In this document: positions 1 through 6,934 of the stretch, piece after piece | Layout of the letters: every line of letters begins with the position of its first letter | Position numbering within the stretch: the first letter of the stretch is position 1 | Origin: Microbispora rosea | GTDB lineage: Bacteria; Actinomycetota; Actinomycetes; Streptosporangiales; Streptosporangiaceae | Direction of reading: 5' to 3' | Length of the DNA: 64,000 bases | NCBI RefSeq assembly: GCF_900156315.1 | Contig: NZ_FTNI01000022.1 | Span: 1-64,000 of the forward strand | The notes under the pieces: model-generated | What the model was told of the DNA's origin: nothing | Database searches by the model: none | What the model saw: only the letters and a program-made list of their open reading frames with translations | Made by a program: the position numbers and the translations under genes

Positions 1-452
1 GCCGGCTCCTTGCCCTGATACCCGTGCAGCAACTGAATGACCTGCTGACGCACCCTGTTCAGATCAGCGCCCAGCTTCACCAGCACCTGCGCCGCGACAC
101 CCTCACCCTCCCGGATCAACCCCAGAAGAATGTGCTCGGTGCCGATGTAGTTGTGCCCGAGCTGCAACGCCTCGCGCAGCGACAGCTCAAGAACCTTCTT
201 GGCCCGCGGCGTGAAGGGTATGTGTCCCGACGGCGCCGACTGCCCCTGACCGATGATCTCCTCGACCTGCTGGCGCACCCCCTCGAGACTGATCCCAAGA
301 CTCTCCAGAGCCTTGGCCGCCACACCCTCACCCTCATGGATCAAACCAAGAAGAATGTGCTCAGTGCCGATGTAGTTGTGGTTGAGCATCCGAGCCTCTT
401 CCTGGGCAAGGACGACAACCCGCCGCGCACGGTCGGTGAACCTCTCGAACAT
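1..452 (-). CDS. clpC: ATP-dependent Clp protease ATP-binding subunit ClpC (N-terminal part)
   Basis: Only the first 150 residues lie in the window; the gene continues past base 1. It starts [20 protein letters not shown] and holds the two tandem Clp_N repeats, each with the signature [14 protein letters not shown] or [14 protein letters not shown], at about residues 25 and 100. These repeats bind substrates and adaptors. The full protein (usually about 840 residues) is a hexameric AAA+ unfoldase that feeds the ClpP1P2 peptidase in the cytoplasm. The ATG at 452 follows a good ribosome site (GAGGAG). Downstream of lsr2 and lysS in the same direction, it keeps the standard actinobacterial order. 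A candidate ClgR box and SigR-type promoter lie about 130-180 bases upstream. Confidence 0.95.
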   Translation of the reverse strand, partial: MFERFTDRARRVVVLAQEEARMLNHNYIGTEHILLGLIHEGEGVAAKALESLGISLEGVRQQVEEIIGQGQSAPSGHIPFTPRAKKVLELSLREALQLGHNYIGTEHILLGLIREGEGVAAQVLVKLGADLNRVRQQVIQLLHGYQGKEP

Positions 453-583
453 CTCGTCGCTCCTCACAGAGCGGTCAGGCGAGCACGGGAGATCCGGCCC
501 GTCGTTCCGCATGGTAGCCCCGACCCAGCGACCCGCTCCTTGGCAGAAGGGTTCCCCAAGCGCAGGGCGTTCATGCTCTATCC

Positions 584-629
584 AACCCCCTGCTGGGGGT
601 GACATGTTCCCGATACGCCGCAAGCGAAC
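584..629 (-). promoter_or_regulatory. Candidate clpC promoter: SigR/SigH-type -35/-10 with ClgR-like box
   Basis: On the minus strand GGGAAC (611-606) is followed after 19 bases by GTT (586-584). This fits the GGAA(T/C)-N18/19-GTT pattern of actinobacterial SigR/SigH promoters. Directly upstream, ACGCCGCAAGCGAAC (615-629) carries the CGC-N5-GCG core of the ClgR operator. ClgR activates clp genes in actinobacteria, and an activator site touching the -35 side is the expected geometry. The 5' leader would be about 125 bases. This is pattern matching only. Confidence 0.45.
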
Positions 630-640
630 GAGGTTTTAAG

Positions 641-708
641 GGAGCGGAAACACAATCGCGCGGTTATGCGATCGTCAGGTCCTCCGACGACTGTCATAAC
701 CGCGCGAT
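641..708. other. Long hairpin with a motif repeated at 2149-2171
   Basis: ATCGCGCGGTTATG (655-668) and its exact reverse complement (695-708) form a 14-bp perfect stem around a 26-base loop. The bases leading into it, GGAGCGGAAACACAATCGCG and on to 663, match 2149-2171 at 20 of 23 positions. That second site is also followed by a hairpin (GGTCGTGG 2183-2190 with CCACGACC 2203-2210). It lies between clpC and lsr2, which point the same way, so it may be the lsr2 terminator or part of a small RNA. No U-run is seen. Confidence 0.45.
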
Positions 709-720
709 CAAGACTCGAGT

Positions 721-932
721 TAGGGAGTGTCCCCGCAGATCTTGCCGTAGCCGGGATCGTCCAGGCGGATGCATCGCAAGGCGGAGGAGGAGCCAATAGC
801 GCAGCTATTGGTGCCCGCTCCCGGCCCTCCGGAGATTCGGAGCTGTGCGGAATCCCCGCGAGTGGGGCGACAACGCCGCGAGGCGCCGTCCGGACGACCC
901 CAGTAGGCAGAAGATCTGCGTGACACGACCTA
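721..932. repeat. MITE-like repeat, family A copy 1 (212 bp)
   Basis: The ends are imperfect inverted repeats: GGAGTGTCCCCGCAGATCTT at the left and, read on the other strand, GTCGTGTCACGCAGATCTTC at the right. They are flanked by TTAG (left, from 719) and CTAG (right, 930-933), which resembles the 4-bp YTAR target duplications of IS5-type elements. There is no coding capacity. A shorter relative lies at 32691-32774. The right-hand CTA (930-932) is the stop codon of lsr2. The interior holds further self-complementary stretches. Confidence 0.6.
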
Positions 933-1274
933 GTGCGCGTCCTCGTACGCCTGGACGATCGAGGCGGCAATGCGACCGCGCTCACTCACGGGGTGTCCGT
1001 GAGCCTTCGCCCAGGCACGGATCTCCGCGCTCTTCTCGCGCGTCATCGCTCGCTGGCCCCCGCCGCCCGCACCACGACGGCGCCCACGGGCCTGCCCGCT
1101 GTCCGCGCGCCGCGCGCCGGTGACGAAAGGCGACAGAGCCTCGCGAAGCCGCTTCGCGTTGCCGTCGCTCAGGTCAATCTCATATGACGTGCCGTCAATC
1201 GCGAAGGTGACCGTCTCATTGGCCTCGCCGCCATCGAGATCGTCGATGAGAATCACCTGCGTGTGCTTGGCCAT
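930..1274 (-). CDS. lsr2: Lsr2 family nucleoid-associated protein
   Basis: This 114-residue protein starts MAKHTQVILIDDLDGG and ends in the Lsr2 DNA-binding domain, with the key motif SERGRIAASIVQAY. The RGR tripeptide inserts into the minor groove of AT-rich DNA. The N-terminal part (about 1-60) is the beta-sheet dimerisation domain, followed by a basic Gly/Arg linker (about 68-82). Lsr2 bridges DNA and silences AT-rich or horizontally acquired genes, like H-NS. An in-frame ATG 42 bases upstream exists, but ATG 1274 has the ribosome site AAAGGA and matches the family start. Its stop codon is the terminal CTA of the repeat at 721-932. A strong promoter lies at 1318-1345. Confidence 0.95.
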   Translation of the reverse strand: MAKHTQVILIDDLDGGEANETVTFAIDGTSYEIDLSDGNAKRLREALSPFVTGARRADSGQARGRRRGAGGGGQRAMTREKSAEIRAWAKAHGHPVSERGRIAASIVQAYEDAH

Positions 1275-1308
1275 CCGGCAATCCTTTCGCAGCCCATAGT
1301 TTGATTCG

Positions 1309-1345
1309 TCAGCCAAACATATACCCGGTTTCCCCTGGCTGACAA
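1309..1345 (-). promoter_or_regulatory. lsr2 promoter with inverted repeat over the -10
   Basis: On the minus strand TTGTCA (1345-1340) and TATATG (1323-1318) are 16 bases apart, a good housekeeping-type promoter about 45 bases before the lsr2 start. A 7-bp inverted repeat, TCAGCCA (1309-1315) with TGGCTGA (1336-1342), encloses the -10 and overlaps the -35. It could be an operator. The protein that would bind it is unknown. Confidence 0.55.
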
Positions 1346-1346
1346 T

Positions 1347-1511
1347 TCACGATTGCGGATTCTCAGGAACCTCTGAGTCCGGTGACTTCTCGAGTGGCTC
1401 CCGTGCCGTGCGGAGGCCGGCCGCGTCGGAACGTACCAACTTTACGATGCCGTAGACGACCGCGCCGGCGACGACCACGGAAGGTATCAAGGCGGACAAT
1501 ACCTCTGTCAT
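1347..1511 (-). CDS. Small single-pass membrane protein (54 aa)
   Basis: An ATG at 1511 opens a 54-residue frame: MTEVLSALIPSVVVAGAVVY, then GIVKLVRSD, then a polar tail ending PENPQS. Residues 4-25 are a hydrophobic helix followed by Lys and Arg, so an N-out/C-in anchor is likely. Almost every third codon position is G or C, which supports real coding. The GAGGCAG stretch just upstream may serve as a ribosome site. It ends two bases before the lsr2 -35 box and reads in the same direction. I do not recognise a family. A silencer-linked membrane microprotein is only a guess. Confidence 0.55.
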   Translation of the reverse strand: MTEVLSALIPSVVVAGAVVYGIVKLVRSDAAGLRTAREPLEKSPDSEVPENPQS

Positions 1512-2524
1512 TCTGCCTCGCTCGTGCCGGGGGTGTCATTAGGTGCACCCGAGGGAATTCGAGGACGTGGCAAGGCTGCCGGCCTCTTGCCGGGCCGGGC
1601 GCCCTGATACGACCATAGCGCCGGGAGGGACCAGACGCGCCTTCCGGGGTGCCCCTGGAGGGCCGAGGTAATCCTCGTCTCTCCAGCGGCCTTACCGGAT
1701 GCACTCGAAATCGTACCCAGAATGCCGACGTCGACGGTCACCGCTCCTGGGCCGTCCCGTCGTTTCGGCCGCTTGCGCGCTTCGCCGGCGACGGCGGGCG
1801 GCGGGGACGCACACCCCCGGGTTCCGCCCGGCCCACGCCGTAGCCGCAGGTGAGCGACGTGCCGATCGGGACGAACAGGCGCGGACGAACACGCGTGAAG
1901 CGGCAAACACCCCCTGCGGAAAAGGGCCGGACCGGGGGCGTACGGCCGTTGAAGAGCTCGGCTGAAACACGGAGCCGGCGTCACGACGGCCGGATCTTCA
2001 CAAGGAGCCCGGCACCCTTCTCGTACGGCGCGCCAAGCCTTGCGGGATATACGCGCAACCAGATCGTCGCAGCCTGGAAGCCTCGTAAAAAGAGAGGACC
2101 GGCCGCTTCCATCAAGATCACGAACGGGAGGTCTGAAGATCGAAAAAAGGAGCGGAGGCACAATCACGCGGACGGCCGGGCCGGTCGTGGCATCGGAGTT
2201 TCCCACGACCAAACGATCCCCGCATTCCGCAGACGCCGCCTGCGGCCGGGTGGACGGGTGGGCATCGGAGAGTGCCATAAGGGCCTGTGCGGCTCCATAC
2301 GGCCCCATAAGCGCCCCTGACGGTTCCTTAAGCCGCCCGTGGGAGGATATGACCCCGGGGGTGGCTGGGGCGAGTCTTAAGGATTGGCGCCGGGGGCGGT
2401 CTCGCGGTCATTGGGCACCTCTCGGGACGGTGAACCCAAGCATCGCATGCCCGGGAGGGGCCGCAAGGATTTTCGTCACAGCCGGGCGAGCGCACGGTGC
2501 GATCGAAGCCATAGCGAGCCATAG
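1512..2524. other. About 1 kb without a convincing gene
   Basis: Open frames on both strands here lack coding bias, ribosome sites and recognisable motifs. The stretch holds a copy of the GGAGCGGARRCACAATC motif (2149-2171) followed by a hairpin (2183-2210). It separates the small membrane gene from the RDD gene, whose terminator ends it. No tRNA-like or riboswitch-like fold was recognised. Confidence 0.5.
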
Positions 2525-2560
2525 AAAAACGGGGCCGATGGTCCGTTCCATCGACCCCGT
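2525..2560 (-). terminator. Rho-independent terminator of the RDD gene
   Basis: Read on the minus strand, ACGGGG-CGATGG pairs with CCATCG-CCCCGT around a six-base loop, with one bulged base on one arm. A run of five T follows (2529-2525). It starts 9 bases after the stop codon at 2570. Confidence 0.85.
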
Positions 2561-2569
2561 CCGTCGTCC

Positions 2570-3970
2570 TTACTTGACCTTGACCACCACAGTGTTGGCG
2601 ACCTTGTCATGCAGCGCCTGATGCAGCGGCTTGTCCCACAACAGCCACAGCACGTTCAGAAGAGAGGCGAGGTTCGCGATGTAGGTGATAACGGGAATCC
2701 ACTGCAGGAACTCGAAAGCGTAGAGCACGCCGGCGCGCTTGAGCGCCGCGTCCTGGGGAAGCCCTCCCGCGTCGAGAGTGCCGCCGACCTGAACGACCTT
2801 GATGCCCATGAGTTTCTTGCCGAGCGTCTGCCCCTGCGCCCGCAGCATGAGGAATTCGTAGACGACCATGACGAGGCCGCCCAGGATCGCCGTGAGCAGT
2901 GACGCGAGGAAGTAACCGCTTCCGGGGTTGTAAACCCCGCTCGTAATGTCGACGCTCGGGTTGGTGACGATGATCCCCGTGATCACGAGCGTGATGATCG
3001 CAAGCGGAATGCCGACGATCACGCCGTCGATGATGCGGGCGACGAGACGCTGCCACCACTCCGCCAGCGGAGCCGGAGCGCCGGGCGGGATCGGGCCCTC
3101 GGGCGCGTACGGCTGGCCGTAGCCGGGCTGACCGTAGCCCTGCTGACCGTACTGCTGCTGACCGTAGCCCTGCGGGGGGCTCGGCTGGGCGTACTGCTGC
3201 TGCCCGTACTGATCCTGGCCGTACTGCTGCTGGCCCTGCTGAGCTCCGTAGCCCTGCTGGGGGTACTGCTGCTGCCCGTAACCGGGCTGCTGGCCGTAGC
3301 CCTGCTGCTGACCGTAGCCCTGCTGGGGGTTCTGCTGGCCGTACTGCTGCTGCTGGGCCTGCTGCCCGTAGCCCTGCTGCTGACCGTAGTCCTGGGGACC
3401 GGTCTGCTGGCCGTAGCCGCCCTGGGACGGCTGGCCGTACTGCTGCTGCCCGGCCTGCTGGGCGCCGTAGCCCTGCTGGGGGTTCTGCTGGCCGTACTGC
3501 TGCTGGGCCTGCTGAGCGCCGTACCCCTGCTGCGGGCCGGTCTGGCCATACCCCTGCTGGGCGTAACCCGGCTGCGGGCCGGTCTGGCCGTAGCCCTGCT
3601 GCCCGTAGCCCTGCTGGCCGTACTGCTGCTGGGCCTGCTGAGCTCCGTAGCCCTGCTGCTGGGCGGCCTCCTGGCCGTAGCCCTGCTGCTGCGGGGTCTG
3701 CTGCGGGCCGGTCTGCCCGTAGCCCTGCTGACCGTACTGCTGCGGCTGGCCCTGCTGGGCGCCGTAGCCCTGCTGCTGGCCGTAGCCGCCCTGGGCGGGG
3801 TCGTAGCCGGGCGGCTGCTGCGGGCCCGTGTGCTGCCCGCGATAGCTGACCACCGTGACGTCGGGGTCGTATTCCTGGGATTGTCTGTCCGTGTTGTACC
3901 CGGGGTTCGATGGCGGCGGTGGCGTTCCGTCCGACTCGTCCTGGGGGTACGGCGGCTGTCCGGTGCTCAC
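2570..3970 (-). CDS. RDD family membrane protein with prion-like Q/G/Y-rich N-terminus
   Basis: A 466-residue protein beginning [15 protein letters not shown] from GTG 3970, which has GAGGTG placed 6 bases upstream; an upstream in-frame extension lacks such a site. Residues about 45-298 are almost entirely Gln, Gly, Tyr and Pro in repeats such as QQGYGQQ and GAQQ. Residues about 300-466 form the RDD domain: [13 protein letters not shown], then three membrane helices ([18 protein letters not shown] is the first) and the [11 protein letters not shown] motif. RDD proteins are multi-pass inner-membrane proteins of mostly unknown role, some linked to transport. The cytosolic tail resembles low-complexity domains that phase separate. 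Function here is not known. Confidence 0.85.
   Translation of the reverse strand: MSTGQPPYPQDESDGTPPPPSNPGYNTDRQSQEYDPDVTVVSYRGQHTGPQQPPGYDPAQGGYGQQQGYGAQQGQPQQYGQQGYGQTGPQQTPQQQGYGQEAAQQQGYGAQQAQQQYGQQGYGQQGYGQTGPQPGYAQQGYGQTGPQQGYGAQQAQQQYGQQNPQQGYGAQQAGQQQYGQPSQGGYGQQTGPQDYGQQQGYGQQAQQQQYGQQNPQQGYGQQQGYGQQPGYGQQQYPQQGYGAQQGQQQYGQDQYGQQQYAQPSPPQGYGQQQYGQQGYGQPGYGQPYAPEGPIPPGAPAPLAEWWQRLVARIIDGVIVGIPLAIITLVITGIIVTNPSVDITSGVYNPGSGYFLASLLTAILGGLVMVVYEFLMLRAQGQTLGKKLMGIKVVQVGGTLDAGGLPQDAALKRAGVLYAFEFLQWIPVITYIANLASLLNVLWLLWDKPLHQALHDKVANTVVVKVK
3077..3838 (-). repeat. Degenerate tandem repeat coding the Q/G/Y-rich domain
   Basis: Units such as CCGTAGCCCTGCTG (plus strand) recur more than a dozen times with variable CTGCTG spacers and encode QQGYG. 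Such DNA can slip in replication, so the length probably varies between strains and may be collapsed in assemblies. Borders are approximate. Confidence 0.7.
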
Positions 3971-4116
3971 CGTGTCACCTCGTTTCGAAGACGCATGCGC
4001 CGCACGTAGTAGCACACGCTGATATTGCCAAAAGTAGCGACAGGTGTATCAACAGTCACCTTTGCAGCAGTCGACAAGCAGCGTCAAGATCGACGATCAA
4101 TGCTCATCAATGGTGA

Positions 4117-4668
4117 TCAATGGCGGTCGAGGTGCAGCAACATCCGGGTGTTCCCCAGCGTGTTCGGCTTGACGTGCTCCAGCTCGAGAAACTCGGCGAC
4201 ACCCTCGTCGTACGACGCGAGCAGTTCCGCGTAGACCTCCTGGGAGACCGGAGTGCCCTGGAGAGGCCGGAAGCCGTGCCTGGCGAAGAACTCCACCGCG
4301 AACGTGAGGCAGAAGACCCTCCGCACGCCGAGGTCCCTTGCGGTCTCGATGAGCGCGGCGACGATCCGATGGCCGACGCCGCCGCCGCGTGACGCGGGGT
4401 CCACCGCGACGGTCCTGATCTCGGCCAGGTCCTCCCACAGCACGTGCAGCGCGCCGCAGCCGACGATCTGCCCGTCCGCCTCGGCCACCCAGAACTCCTG
4501 GACGTCCTCGTACAGCGTGACCGTGCTCTTCTTGAGCAGGCGGGGCCCGACACCCGAGTACGCGTCGACGAGGCGCCTGATCGCCCGGACGTCCGGCGTC
4601 CTGGCCCGGCGCACCGTCACGGCCGTGGCACCCGACTCACTGGGCGTCTGCGCGGCGACCTGCTCCAT
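4117..4668 (-). CDS. argA: Amino-acid N-acetyltransferase (N-acetylglutamate synthase)
   Basis: A 183-residue GNAT-fold enzyme close to M. tuberculosis Rv2747. Recognisable stretches are VTLYEDVQEFWVAE, GCGALHVLWEDLAEIRTVAV (the core beta strands), the acetyl-CoA loop SRGGGVGHRI and the C-terminal YVKPNTLG-like signature HVKPNTLGNTRML. It would acetylate glutamate (or glutamine) with acetyl-CoA in the first step of arginine synthesis, in the cytoplasm. No other arg gene is nearby. There is no ribosome site before ATG 4668; instead TAGGCT (minus strand, 4682-4677) lies 8 bases upstream, the pattern of a leaderless transcript. Confidence 0.85.
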   Translation of the reverse strand: MEQVAAQTPSESGATAVTVRRARTPDVRAIRRLVDAYSGVGPRLLKKSTVTLYEDVQEFWVAEADGQIVGCGALHVLWEDLAEIRTVAVDPASRGGGVGHRIVAALIETARDLGVRRVFCLTFAVEFFARHGFRPLQGTPVSQEVYAELLASYDEGVAEFLELEHVKPNTLGNTRMLLHLDRH

Positions 4669-5029
4669 GACCGGTCAGCCTAGCCGGAGCGCGGCCGATC
4701 CCCTGCGGTAGGCCACCGGGCGTGCCCCGGGATAACGGTCATTCCCAAACGCCCCACCCGACATCAGAAATGACTCTGCGTAGCCATCCGGATGCGGACG
4801 GATGTGCGGTCGCGCTCCGAGGGGGTTGTCCAGGTTCGTCCCAGTTTTTTCAGCAGCCCGAGCAGCACACCCGAACACTCGGATCGCTCTAAACCCAGGT
4901 GAACACGGACGTATCACTACCGAACCCGTGACCCGACCGTGATCGTTTGGTTGTCAAACGTAGACGGGTTTCGGAGTTCTGGTTGAGCAAGAACTCGCCG
5001 TGCACTATCGTCCAGCGACGATGCCGGTC
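4669..5029. other. Divergent intergenic region upstream of argA and the riboswitch
   Basis: No gene is supported. The left end holds the likely leaderless promoter of argA. The right end should hold the promoter for the c-di-AMP riboswitch transcript, but I could not identify its -35 and -10 with confidence. Confidence 0.4.
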
Positions 5030-5200
5030 ATCGTGAGCGCTCACGGAGACCGGGCGCCGAATCTTCGAAGCACCGAGTGCGAAGGGGAGCCGGGGACCCA
5101 ACTGCAGGATCAGGATCGGTTCGGTCTCAGATCGTCAAGGGGTGAATCCGCCAGGTAGGGCTACTCCGGCCCGAACCCGTCAGCTAACCCGGTAGGCGCT
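5030..5200 (+). promoter_or_regulatory. c-di-AMP riboswitch (ydaO/yuaA type)
   Basis: The conserved core is present in order: GCGCCGAAT (5054-5062), GGAGCCGGGGACCCA (5086-5100), GGGGTGAATCCGCC (5139-5152), GTAGGG (5155-5160) and the closing CAGCTAACCCGGTAGGCGCT (5181-5200). The 3' end pairs with the 5' strand (GGGCGCC with GGTAGGCGC) to form P1. These RNAs turn expression off at high c-di-AMP and commonly control cell-wall hydrolase genes in actinobacteria. This one lies 70 bases before an NlpC/P60 gene. Outer borders are approximate. Confidence 0.9.
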
Positions 5201-5273
5201 CAGCACTGCCCCGCCGTACGGCTCCGTCTCGACGACGGGCCCGCCGCGGGGCACACGTGGGAGAGGAGCTCGG

Positions 5274-6323
5274 TTGCGCATGCGTGGAGAGCGGCCGGCG
5301 GGCAGGCACGCCCGCGGCCGACGGTCCGGACCCGGCACGGCCGGTCCGGGTCCCATCCGCCGTTTGGCGTTCGTCGGCGTCGCGATCACCGCGATCACGT
5401 TCGGCGCCCCGGTGGTCCGCGCCACCGCCGACCCGAAGCCGAGCCTCAAGGAGCTCACGGCGCAGGTCGAGAGCCTCTACACCGAGATCGAGACGCTCAG
5501 CGAGCAGTACAACGGCGAGCGGGTACGCCTGAAGGCGGCCGAGCGGTCCGCCGACCTCGCCAAGAAGAACCTCGCCAAGAGCGAGGCCGAGCTCGAGGTC
5601 CGCCGGCAGAAGGCGAGCGCCCTCGCGCAGCACTCCTACATGACCAACGGGCTCGGCAACGCGCTCGTGCTCATCGACAGCGACGCCGACCCCCGCCGCT
5701 ACCTGGACCAGGCCTCCACGACGTACGCGCTGGAGCTGCAGCAGAGCCAGGAGGTCGCCGAGGTCACCAAGGCCATGGACGCCGCCGCACGGGCCAGGGA
5801 GAGCGCCTCCGCCCGGCAGGCCGAGGTCAAGAAGCTCCTCAGCGGCCTCGACTCGCGGCGCGACAAGATCACGAAGCTGATCAAGAAGACCGAGAGCAAC
5901 CTCTACCGGCAGGTCTCCCAGACGATCGGCCGCGAGACGCGCGCGAGGACGGCGTTCCCCATCATCGGTGACGGCAAGGCCGCCCAGGCGGCGCGATGGG
6001 CCCTCGGGCAGCAGCTCAAGCCGTACGTGTGGGGCGCCGAGGGGCCCGGCTCCTTCGACTGCTCCGGCCTGGTCATGGCGGCCTACCAGTCCGTCGGCAT
6101 CAGCCTGCCCCACTACACCGGCGACCAGTGGACGGCGGGCACCCACATCCCCCGTGACCAGCTCCGCCCCGGCGACCTGGTGTTCTTCTACTCCGACCTG
6201 CACCACGTGGGCATCTACATCGGCAACGGCTACATGATCCACGCGCCGCGCACCGGAGACGTCGTCCACATCGCGAAGATCGACGGACGGCCGTTCGCGG
6301 GAGCGGTGCGCGTCGCCGACTGA
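5274..6323 (+). CDS. Secreted NlpC/P60 peptidoglycan endopeptidase
   Basis: A 349-residue protein with an export signal (hydrophobic RRLAFVGVAITAITFG, about 29-44, after a long basic leader), a coiled coil (about 55-220) and a C-terminal NlpC/P60 domain (about 235-345). The catalytic Cys is 263 in SFDCSGL, with His 311 in HHVGIYIG and His 323 in MIHAP. Enzymes of this RipA/RpfB-associated type cut D-Glu-meso-DAP bonds in the wall, and the coiled coil often controls activity. The start is TTG 5274, 5 bases after GAGAGGAG; ATG 5280 is an alternative. Expression is probably set by the c-di-AMP riboswitch just upstream. A paralogue lies at 32772-33938. Confidence 0.93.
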   Translation: MRMRGERPAGRHARGRRSGPGTAGPGPIRRLAFVGVAITAITFGAPVVRATADPKPSLKELTAQVESLYTEIETLSEQYNGERVRLKAAERSADLAKKNLAKSEAELEVRRQKASALAQHSYMTNGLGNALVLIDSDADPRRYLDQASTTYALELQQSQEVAEVTKAMDAAARARESASARQAEVKKLLSGLDSRRDKITKLIKKTESNLYRQVSQTIGRETRARTAFPIIGDGKAAQAARWALGQQLKPYVWGAEGPGSFDCSGLVMAAYQSVGISLPHYTGDQWTAGTHIPRDQLRPGDLVFFYSDLHHVGIYIGNGYMIHAPRTGDVVHIAKIDGRPFAGAVRVAD

Positions 6324-6344
6324 GCCCCTCCTCCACGGAGGGGC
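6324..6344 (+). terminator. Hairpin after the NlpC/P60 gene
   Basis: GCCCCTCC and GGAGGGGC form a perfect 8-bp stem with the loop TCCAC, starting at the base after the stop codon. The following bases are only pyrimidine-rich (GTCGGTCCCTTCC), so it may work as an intrinsic terminator without a strong U tract. Confidence 0.6.
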
Positions 6345-6373
6345 GTCGGTCCCTTCCTATGAAACGAACACGG

Positions 6374-6622
6374 TCAGATGAGGCGGCGGCGTGCCGCCCA
6401 GGCGACCGCCTCGATCGCCGTCGCCACGCCGATGCGGTCGCAGATGCACCGCAGCCGGCGCCGCACGGTTCGGCCGCTGACGTCGAGACTGCGGCCCACC
6501 CGGTCTGCGGTCACACCCTTGGCCAGCTCCGCGAGGAGAAGCAGATCCTCTTCGGTGAGACCGGCACGCTCAAGGTCCGAGGCGAGACTGTCACCTCGGT
6601 AGACGACCTCGGGAACACCCAT
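6374..6622 (-). CDS. Solo LuxR-type HTH protein (82 aa)
   Basis: The whole protein is essentially one GerE/LuxR DNA-binding domain: LTEEDLLLLAELAKGVTADR, then VGRSLDVSGRTVRRRLRCIC, then DRIGVATAIEAVAWAARR. No receiver or ligand domain is attached. The ATG at 6622 has the ribosome site GGAGGG. Solo LuxR-type proteins in actinomycetes are usually transcription regulators, often controlled at the level of synthesis. It is preceded by a short reading frame (6696-6833) in the same direction, and its 3' end converges on the hydrolase gene. The target is unknown. Confidence 0.7.
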   Translation of the reverse strand: MGVPEVVYRGDSLASDLERAGLTEEDLLLLAELAKGVTADRVGRSLDVSGRTVRRRLRCICDRIGVATAIEAVAWAARRRLI

Positions 6623-6695
6623 CGTCCGCCCTCCCCCACGACGATGATTCGTCGGCCCACCCTTCAGGGAAGGTAAACGCCTCGCGTGAAGGTCG

Positions 6696-6833
6696 TCAAG
6701 GTTGGGGGATGTCTGACAGGGGCCGCCGGACGCTCCTAGGGGCCGGAGCGGCGTGCCTGGCCGCCTCGACGTCGTCCATGTGGATCTCGGCCCAGCGCCT
6801 GATCGCTTCGAGCAGCGGCTTCCGAGTGGCCAC
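6696..6833 (-). CDS. Possible 45-residue protein upstream of the LuxR-type gene
   Basis: A GTG at 6833, preceded by GGAGGAGAAGGGAAGAG, opens a 45-codon frame. It reads VATRKPLLEAIRRWAEIHMD, then DVEAARHAAPAPRS, and ends LSDIPQP. About 38 of 45 codons end in G or C. The first 30 residues look like an amphipathic helix. It is 73 bases upstream of the solo LuxR-type gene and points the same way, so the two may be co-transcribed. I do not recognise a family. Confidence 0.4.
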   Translation of the reverse strand: MATRKPLLEAIRRWAEIHMDDVEAARHAAPAPRSVRRPLSDIPQP

Positions 6834-6934
6834 CCTCTTCCCTTCTCCTCCCCTACGCACTTCCAGGTGCCTTCTTACTGAAAGAGAGCGGATCTTCCTA
6901 CGCTCCTTGCCACAGCGGAAGGAGAAAGAGGCTC

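Noticed and set aside
1508..2308. A 266-codon open frame on the minus strand in the gene-poor region
   Set aside because: Composition is Arg/Pro/Ser-rich with no motif, no ribosome site and no positional GC bias; overlapping frames on the other strand look the same.
2040..2621. A 193-codon frame on the plus strand running into the RDD gene end
   Set aside because: It crosses the RDD terminator and stop and has no family features.
3077..3838. Repeats as a mobile element or CRISPR
   Set aside because: They are in frame within the RDD gene and encode a Gln/Gly/Tyr-rich domain.
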